64,000 nucleotides of DNA from Chryseobacterium paridis. Lineage in GTDB: Bacteria > Bacteroidota > Bacteroidia > Flavobacteriales > Weeksellaceae. The stretch's first letter is position 1. Each line of letters begins with the position of its first letter. Position numbers and translations under genes: made by a program. The notes under the pieces were generated by a model, which was not told the origin of the DNA, ran no database searches, and saw only the letters and a program-made list of their open reading frames with translations. Location of the stretch: positions 1,783,390 through 1,847,389 of the forward strand of contig NZ_JAENHK010000010.1 in the NCBI RefSeq assembly GCF_016595215.1, read 5' to 3'. Below are positions 58,276-64,000 of this stretch, in pieces.

Positions 58276-60468
58276 TTAAGGTTTTTTGAACGTTAAAATG
58301 AAAGAAGTACCCTCTTTATTGCTATCATATTTTACATTCCCCCCTATTCTTTTCATAATTCTATGAACAATGGATAAACCAATCCCATTTCCTTTAAAAT
58401 TCTTTGCATTATCCATCCTGTTGAAAATTTTAAACATCTTATGTTTCTCTTCTTCAGGAATTCCTATTCCATTATCGGAAATTTTATAAAAAACCAATTC
58501 TCCATCCTCACTTCCTTCAATTTCAATTATTGGCTGATCTTTATGAGATGAATATTTTACTGCATTATTGATGACGTTTAAAAACACCTGATGAAGCATC
58601 GTTTTATCCGCCAATACTTCAGGACAATCTTTAATAATGATCTCGCTTTTATGACTATCAAATGTAATGATGGCATTTTCAGAGATTTTTTGAATGGTGC
58701 TCATCGTCTGCAGACCTTCCAATTTTATTTCACTATGCTTTGCGCGGCTTAATTGTAAAACATCATGCATCATCTCAGCCATATTATCAATTTCTTCGAT
58801 GATGGATTTCAATTTATTTTTTTCCTTTTCAGATTTATCAAAATTGGCTAAAAGCATTTGAGCATTCAGTTTCATTACCGTAAGCGGAGTTCCTAAGTCA
58901 TGAGAAATGGTGTAAGAAAAACTGTCCAGTTCTTCATTTACTTTTTTAAGCTGATCATTGAGCTGTTTTATCGTATTATATTGTTTGTGGGAGGTCTCCA
59001 AAATCACATCTCTGATTGCCTGTACTCCAATTATATTTCTTGAACTCCATCGTTTAGAATTTCCTTTGATATTCTCTTTAAATATTTCAAATGATGTCCT
59101 TGGAGAAACCTGATGTCTTTCTTCACCATTCTGAACGAAAGTCTCAATTTTCTTTTCCGGATTTCCCGCCCATTGAATGTGTTCATCAAATTCTTTACGG
59201 AACCATATCAACATTTCATTTTTAGTCCGGTCAATAAAATAAATAATAATACCTGCCGAATCTTTATCAAGACCTAACTCCTCACCTTGGTGCTTTAAGA
59301 AACTTCGGTTTATATAAATACTTTTGTCTGTATTTTCATATGCCCAGTTTGCTATTTTTCCGATAACTTCACGGGAAGGAGTGGCTCCGGCCGTCACAAT
59401 GTTTTCATCTGAAATAATAACCAGACCATCAGCTTCAGCCAAATCCATTATTTCATTCCTGTTTTGAACCAGAGAATCAAACAAAGAATTTTCTTTAAGA
59501 AACTCTGTTTTTAGAAATGATGATTTTTCATTAAGATCTAAACGATATTCAAGTTCTTTTTTATTCTTAAATGATGAATAGGCATTTGATGCCAAAGCAG
59601 TAAAAATCCCTGCCTGAACTCTATCTTCAAGATCAATATGTTTAGCTTCTGAATTCTGACAGGTCACTAACCCCCAGAGTTGATCATCAAGAATAATCGA
59701 AATACTGAAACTTGAAGAAGATCCCGAATTTTTAATGTATTGACCATGAATAGGAGACATTCCTCTCGAAGCTGTAAAAGTAAGATCAATATCTTCTTTC
59801 TTATTGCTTAAAACCGGAACTGTTTCAGAATATACATTGCTAAAGATTCTTTTTCTTTTCTTCATGTATAGTTCCCGTGCTTGTCGGGGAATATCTGATT
59901 CCGGATAATGCAGCCCAAGATAGCTACGTATATCTTTATTTCTCTTTTTTTCTGCAATTACTTTTCCCGAACCATCTGCCATAAACTTATAGATCATCAT
60001 CCGGTCATAATTCACAATTTTAGAAAGTGTACTTAAAAGGTGATCCCAAATCTCCTGTGCACTATCTATGATATAGAAATTATCATACTTATTTGATATC
60101 CGTTTATCAGGATTTTCCAGGACTTCTTCAAATTCTAAAAAAATATGTCCCCCATTTCGGAAAACAGAAAAGTGATATTCTTTTTGATCAATAAAGATCT
60201 TATCAAAATAAGTTTCATTTTCCCGTCTTGTAAAGGTATCTAATGAGCTGTAAATATCGGAATCTATAATGCTCTGAAAATTTTCAGGAAAGTCTGTAAT
60301 CTTTTTATCGAAAAGGACTTCCAGCTTTTCGACAGCAAATATATCCCTAATATTTTCACTAAAAAAAGTAATGATATAAGATTCTGCATCAATGCCAATC
60401 AGGTATCCAAAACTTTGTATATACCCAGGAATATGGATGGGTTCTTCATGACATTCTACAAAATTCAT
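58276..60468 (-). CDS. bphP: Bacteriophytochrome histidine kinase
   Basis: Red/far-red photoreceptor of 730 residues: PAS (about 8-110), GAF (140-300), PHY (325-490) and histidine kinase (505-730). Biliverdin-attachment Cys6 (NFVECHEEPIHIPGY), D192-I-P194 (PESDIPRQ), His241 and Tyr244 (SPIHGQY), PHY tongue PRTSF (456-460) and WAG motif (433-435). The site equal to Deinococcus His290 is Gln271 (WGLVTCQN), so D-ring contacts differ. H-box His523 reads ISHDLGTPL, with Gly in place of Arg; HATPase motifs NVINNAVKYS, DNGIGIP and GNGIGLSIV are intact. No cognate response regulator is adjacent. A -7 TATATTTG lies at 60493-60486. Confidence 0.95.
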   Translation of the reverse strand: MNFVECHEEPIHIPGYIQSFGYLIGIDAESYIITFFSENIRDIFAVEKLEVLFDKKITDFPENFQSIIDSDIYSSLDTFTRRENETYFDKIFIDQKEYHFSVFRNGGHIFLEFEEVLENPDKRISNKYDNFYIIDSAQEIWDHLLSTLSKIVNYDRMMIYKFMADGSGKVIAEKKRNKDIRSYLGLHYPESDIPRQARELYMKKRKRIFSNVYSETVPVLSNKKEDIDLTFTASRGMSPIHGQYIKNSGSSSSFSISIILDDQLWGLVTCQNSEAKHIDLEDRVQAGIFTALASNAYSSFKNKKELEYRLDLNEKSSFLKTEFLKENSLFDSLVQNRNEIMDLAEADGLVIISDENIVTAGATPSREVIGKIANWAYENTDKSIYINRSFLKHQGEELGLDKDSAGIIIYFIDRTKNEMLIWFRKEFDEHIQWAGNPEKKIETFVQNGEERHQVSPRTSFEIFKENIKGNSKRWSSRNIIGVQAIRDVILETSHKQYNTIKQLNDQLKKVNEELDSFSYTISHDLGTPLTVMKLNAQMLLANFDKSEKEKNKLKSIIEEIDNMAEMMHDVLQLSRAKHSEIKLEGLQTMSTIQKISENAIITFDSHKSEIIIKDCPEVLADKTMLHQVFLNVINNAVKYSSHKDQPIIEIEGSEDGELVFYKISDNGIGIPEEEKHKMFKIFNRMDNAKNFKGNGIGLSIVHRIMKRIGGNVKYDSNKEGTSFILTFKKP

Positions 60469-61000
60469 AGTATTCTAAAATCTATCAAATATAGTATTTT
60501 ATTTTGGGGATCTAATAGTTTGTGGTATCTAAACTGATAACCACATTAATAGTCTATAGTTAAACGTTTTAATACGAACTTTCATATGCTATAATATACT
60601 AAATTACGTTAACAAAATCACAATTTTTCTATTAAAATAAATGAAAAGTGATTATTAACACTAATACTATATTAAAATAAAATAATTCTCTTAATTAAAC
60701 AAAATTTAGTAATTTCATATCACCAAAACACGAAAACATGAATAAATAATTAAATATTACTATCAAAAATTTAATTATTTATTTTTCTAACAATCAAATA
60801 CATCAGTATGAAAAAGCCCTCAATAATCCCATTTATTCAATCGAATATAAACTCCCCGTATTTAGGGAAATGTAAAAGTTTCTTCACCAATTCGATCACC
60901 TTATTTAATCTTATCCAACAGAAGGAATAATAAAATTTCATTTTTAGATTTTTAAGAATCTAATATCTATTCAATTTATTACTAACCAATATAAAACACT
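60469..61000. other. Gene-free intergenic stretch (532 bp)
   Basis: AT-rich region between bphP and the divergent porin gene. It holds -7 element TATATTTG (minus strand 60493-60486), a perfect 15-bp inverted repeat (60741-60783) and a 40-codon ORF at 60808-60930 without support. No RNA gene is evident. Confidence 0.5.
60741..60783. repeat. Perfect 15-bp AT-only inverted repeat
   Basis: AATAAATAATTAAAT (60741-60755) and ATTTAATTATTTATT (60769-60783), 13-nt loop. It begins inside a 3-codon mini-ORF, ATG AAT AAA TAA (60738-60749). No T-run terminator character on one side only; could be an operator, RNA stem or chance in AT-rich DNA. Confidence 0.5.
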
Positions 61001-62158
61001 ATGACTTTTTTTTCAATTAAAAAAAGAAAGCAATTATTTTGCATGTTACTCTTCTCATTATCTATGAATGCGCAGGTAAAAGACACTGCTCAGGTAAAAC
61101 AGGAAGAGGATAATGTAAAATACCCACAACTTCAGATCAAGGGACTTTTCCAGGCCAGATATCTTGTAGGGATGACCAAAGATGTTGATGTAAATGGACT
61201 TCATCATGAGGATGGATCAGGAACTGATAATAACTTTATGGTCAAGTATATGAGGGTTCAGGTTCGTGCGCAGATCAGCAAACGGACAGAAGTTGTCGTA
61301 CTTGCCAACCTTGCAGATTTTAAAAATGATCCTAAAAGCCGGGTTCTTGAAAATGCCTATTTAAAATACACTTTCAATCCCAAACTTGCTATTACTGTCG
61401 GACAGTTCCGTCCCTGGTTTGGTATTGAAGAGACCTATCCTATTGATATTATCAAATCTTTGGATTGGTCCAACCAGTATACAGAATTTGGAAAATTAGG
61501 ATGGACAAGTTTTCAAATTGGGCTTTCCGCCACCGGACAACTTCAATTGGGTGAAATCCCTTTTCAATATGGAGTTTCCATTGTAAACGGAAATGGAAAA
61601 AATCAGGTCAACGATAATGATAATGGGAAACAGTATTCAACCCGGCTGGTATTTGGTCTTTCTAAAAAGTATAATTTTAATGTAGGCCTTAACGGTGGTA
61701 CTGGTGAAGTTTTTGGTAAAAAAGTATATGCACTGGGCGTTGACCTCAGCTCGTTGGTGAATTTTGATCCAAAATGGAGCCTCGATATGCAGTTGGAAGC
61801 CAAACAGGCAACCAACCACGTTTTATACAACTCTATAGATCCGGAGCAGAGACCTTCTAATCCGGACAATTATCTCATCCGTGGAATTTATTTCCTTCCG
61901 AACCTGCGATATGAAGTCAATCACAGAAACCTAAGTGCTTTCGAACTATCATGCCGCTACGAATACCTCGACACCAATTTCCGAATGAATTCTAACCCAA
62001 GGCAAACCATTACACCGATGTTTGGATTAGAGTTTCTGAAAAACTATGGTGCCAGAATTCAACTGGGGGTACAATTCGACCGGTATAAAAAACAAATTAT
62101 AAATACATCTCAATACAACAGTAATCTATTTATTGTTCAGGTACAAAGTAGATTTTAA
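61001..62158 (+). CDS. Outer-membrane porin, phosphate-selective-porin (OprO/P) type
   Basis: Beta-barrel channel of 385 residues with signal sequence (MTFFSIKKRKQLFCMLLFSLSMNAQ). Starts with PQLQIKGLFQARYLVGMTKD, repeating amphipathic strands (AQISKRTEVVVLANLADF, AITVGQFRPWFGIEETYP) and ends VQVQSRF, like OprO/OprP-type porins. The name implies phosphate, but porins of this fold also pass carboxylates. Here the downstream gene encodes a DASS dicarboxylate transporter (20-bp gap), so succinate or malate entry is more likely. Phosphate or anion passage is not excluded. Confidence 0.82.
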   Translation: MTFFSIKKRKQLFCMLLFSLSMNAQVKDTAQVKQEEDNVKYPQLQIKGLFQARYLVGMTKDVDVNGLHHEDGSGTDNNFMVKYMRVQVRAQISKRTEVVVLANLADFKNDPKSRVLENAYLKYTFNPKLAITVGQFRPWFGIEETYPIDIIKSLDWSNQYTEFGKLGWTSFQIGLSATGQLQLGEIPFQYGVSIVNGNGKNQVNDNDNGKQYSTRLVFGLSKKYNFNVGLNGGTGEVFGKKVYALGVDLSSLVNFDPKWSLDMQLEAKQATNHVLYNSIDPEQRPSNPDNYLIRGIYFLPNLRYEVNHRNLSAFELSCRYEYLDTNFRMNSNPRQTITPMFGLEFLKNYGARIQLGVQFDRYKKQIINTSQYNSNLFIVQVQSRF

Positions 62159-62178
62159 TCATTAATATCATTACTATT

Positions 62179-63609
62179 ATGAAAGAAATTAATATCAAGA
62201 ATACAGCAATAACTTTTGCTGTTGCCCTTATCATCTGGTTTATTCCTGAGCCTGATGGTGTTACTGCCGATGCATGGCATCTCTTCGCTATTTTTGCGGC
62301 TACAATTTTAGGAATTATCCTTAAAGCAGCGCCTATGGGAACCATGTGTATGATGGCGATTGCATTCACAGCATTAACACAGGTCATAGCTCCCGGAGAT
62401 GCAGGAAAATCTATTACCAAAGCACTTTCCGGTTTCGGAGATAAAGTGATCTGGCTCATTGGAATTTCATTTTTTATTGCCCGTGGATTCATTAAAACAG
62501 GGTTAGGAAACCGTATTGCCTTTTTATTCATCAGGATTTTTGGTAAAAGTTCCCTTGGACTCGCTTATGGTTTGGGACTGGCAGATGTTTGTCTTGCTCC
62601 GGCTATTCCTAGTAACACCGCAAGGGGTGGTGGAATCATTTATCCTATCATGAAATCAATGGCAATCAGTTTTGATTCTGTTCCGGAAAAACCTGAAACC
62701 CATAGAAAGCTTGGTTCATTTTTAACATTAAACAGTTATTATATGAATCTGATTGCTTCTTCTATGTTTCTAACAGGGACGGCCAGTAACCCCATGTGTC
62801 AAAAATTTGCCGCTAACCTTGGCATCAATATCACATGGATGTCGTGGGCAGCAGCAGGTTTCCTACCAGGTCTGGTCGCATTCTTTGTTGTGCCATTGGT
62901 ACTGTATAAATTATATCCGCCAGAATTGAAAAAAACAGGTGATGCTCCTAAAATGGCCGCTCAAAAATTAAAAGAAATGGGTCCAATTTCCAGAAATGAA
63001 TGGTTGATGTTATTGGCATTCTTCATTTTATTAGCTCTTTGGATATTTGGGGGTGCCCTTTCAATAGATGCAACTACTACTGCTTTCATAGGATTAACTA
63101 TGCTGTTATTAACTTCTGTATTGACCTGGGAAGATGTAAAATCAGAGAAAGGTGCATGGGATACCATTGTTTGGTTTGCCGTATTGGTGATGATGGCCAG
63201 CTCATTGAATGAACTAGGTTTCATCGGATGGTTCAGTGACCTCATCAAGGTTAAAATTGGTGGATTAAGTTGGCAGATAGCCTTTCCGGTAATTATTGTC
63301 GTTTACTTTTTCAGTCATTATATTTTTGCCAGCGCTACTGCTCATGTTGCCGCCATGTATGCTGCATTATTGGGAGTAGGAGTTGCTGTAGGAATTCCAC
63401 CAATGCTATTGGCGATGATGCTAGGTTTCCTGGGTTCTATATACGGAGTACTTACCCATTACGGTCATGGTCCGGCTCCTGTATTTTTCGGAAGCGGATA
63501 TGTAGAATTGAAAGCCTGGTGGCTTCGTGGCCTTGAAATAGGAATTGTATTGCTTATTATATATATGGTCGTAGGAGGTCTTTGGATGAAAGTCTTAGGA
63601 TATTATTAA
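62179..63609 (+). CDS. DASS-family anion/dicarboxylate symporter
   Basis: Inner-membrane transporter of 476 residues with about 11-12 helices, in the divalent anion:Na+ symporter family (CitT/YbhI-like). The family signature LAPAIPSNTARGGGIIYPIM and the second SNT-like motif LTGTASNPMCQKF are present, as is FSHYIFASATAHVAAMYAAL. Substrates are likely C4-dicarboxylates or 2-oxoglutarate/citrate, coupled to Na+ or exchange. It is in an operon with the porin upstream and precedes sdhC by 20 bp. Confidence 0.92.
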   Translation: MKEINIKNTAITFAVALIIWFIPEPDGVTADAWHLFAIFAATILGIILKAAPMGTMCMMAIAFTALTQVIAPGDAGKSITKALSGFGDKVIWLIGISFFIARGFIKTGLGNRIAFLFIRIFGKSSLGLAYGLGLADVCLAPAIPSNTARGGGIIYPIMKSMAISFDSVPEKPETHRKLGSFLTLNSYYMNLIASSMFLTGTASNPMCQKFAANLGINITWMSWAAAGFLPGLVAFFVVPLVLYKLYPPELKKTGDAPKMAAQKLKEMGPISRNEWLMLLAFFILLALWIFGGALSIDATTTAFIGLTMLLLTSVLTWEDVKSEKGAWDTIVWFAVLVMMASSLNELGFIGWFSDLIKVKIGGLSWQIAFPVIIVVYFFSHYIFASATAHVAAMYAALLGVGVAVGIPPMLLAMMLGFLGSIYGVLTHYGHGPAPVFFGSGYVELKAWWLRGLEIGIVLLIIYMVVGGLWMKVLGYY

Positions 63610-63629
63610 ATAATAAAAACCAAAAAATT

Positions 63630-64000
63630 ATGCTGTCTACATTGTCAAGAAAAATGCTGATGTGTCTTACAGGACTTTTTCTAAGCTTCTTTTTGCTTAT
63701 TCATTTCCTGGGAAATCTTCAGCTATTCCTTCCTCAGGAACAGGCTCATTTACAATTCAATGCCTATTCGCATTTTCTTTCAGGCAACATTGTAATTAAA
63801 ATAGTTTCCTATGTCTTGTATACAAGCATTATTCTTCATGCAATAGATGGTTTGATCATTACTTTAAAGAATAAAAAAACAGGAGGTCAATACAAAACCG
63901 ACAGACGTGGAAGAGCAAGTAAATGGTATTCCCGTAATATGGGAATATTAGGAACTTTACTTCTGATCTTCCTGGTGATCCATTTTCAAAACTTCTGGTA
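63630..64000 (+). CDS. sdhC: Succinate dehydrogenase cytochrome b subunit, 3' end outside the window
   Basis: The frame opens at ATG 63630 (MLSTLSRKMLMCLTGLFLSF) and runs off the window after about 123 residues. It has the start of the cytochrome b558 family: KMLMCLTGLFLSFFLLIHFLGN with the first heme His in LLIHFLGN, helix VSYVLYTSIILHAIDGLII with another His, GGQYKTDRRGRASKWYSRNMGI and a third helix LLLIFLVIHFQ. It anchors SdhA/B and passes electrons to menaquinone. The next genes, sdhA and sdhB, are expected just beyond the window. Confidence 0.9.
   Translation, partial: MLSTLSRKMLMCLTGLFLSFFLLIHFLGNLQLFLPQEQAHLQFNAYSHFLSGNIVIKIVSYVLYTSIILHAIDGLIITLKNKKTGGQYKTDRRGRASKWYSRNMGILGTLLLIFLVIHFQNFW

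Noticed and set aside
60808..60930. 40-codon ORF beginning MKKPSIIPFI in the gap before the porin gene
   Set aside because: No promoter or ribosome site, no recognisable family, and composition typical of random open frame in AT-rich DNA.

Overview
The window looks like chromosomal DNA of a flavobacterium close to Chryseobacterium/Elizabethkingia. The DNA is AT-rich. Several promoters have the Bacteroidota form (TTG, about 17-23 nt, TAnnTTTG). There are TonB-dependent receptors paired with lipoproteins, the gliding lipoprotein GldB and its partner GldC, a secreted nuclease with a type IX secretion sorting tail, a PafA-type alkaline phosphatase and a short double-glycine leader peptide. I saw no rRNA or tRNA genes, CRISPR array, prophage or insertion sequence. 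The first gene (pRiA4b ORF-3 family) and the last (succinate dehydrogenase cytochrome b) are cut by the window edges.

Layout. 1-6.5 kb: a PhoB/PhoR-like two-component pair, divergent from a TonB receptor plus lipoprotein, with 11-bp-spaced direct repeats between them. 6.5-8.2 kb: three small unrecognised genes. 8.4-12 kb: two paralogous deaminase-type amidohydrolases, one predicted exported, flanking an AraC regulator. 12-16.5 kb: hemL, a WG-repeat protein, a LysM glucosaminidase and an ACC deaminase/D-cysteine desulfhydrase homologue. 16.5-21.5 kb: small envelope proteins, the secreted endonuclease and an old yellow enzyme. 21.5-25.3 kb: cytidine deaminase, then a cobalamin riboswitch driving a BtuB-like receptor and a BtuG-like beta-propeller lipoprotein. 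25.3-31 kb: CCA-adding enzyme, threonylcarbamoyl-AMP synthase, DinB, GNAT and NTF2-like proteins, and cystathionine gamma-synthase.

31-35.6 kb: gldC and gldB are separated by an ABC transporter whose permease is fused to a periplasmic DUF4369-like and TlpA-type thioredoxin module. This is the most unusual gene architecture here. 35.8-39.2 kb: two acetyltransferases, NAD synthetase, then overlapping genes for a barnase-like RNase, an archaemetzincin-like lipoprotein protease and barstar. 39-46.4 kb: PafA phosphatase, a DUF6896-like protein, a TetR repressor with a reductase pair and two copies of one palindromic operator, a Cys-rich leader peptide and a DUF2268-like protease. 46.8-56.6 kb: a membrane AraC regulator, a TonB receptor, a PI-PLC-like enzyme, an NmrA-like/AraC pair and several envelope proteins.

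56.6-64 kb: malate dehydrogenase, heme oxygenase with a bacteriophytochrome kinase (a self-sufficient red/far-red light sensor), then a porin, a DASS dicarboxylate transporter and the start of the succinate dehydrogenase operon. The last three suggest a route for C4-dicarboxylate uptake and oxidation. Nutrient capture at the outer membrane (phosphate, cobalamin, dicarboxylates) recurs through the window.
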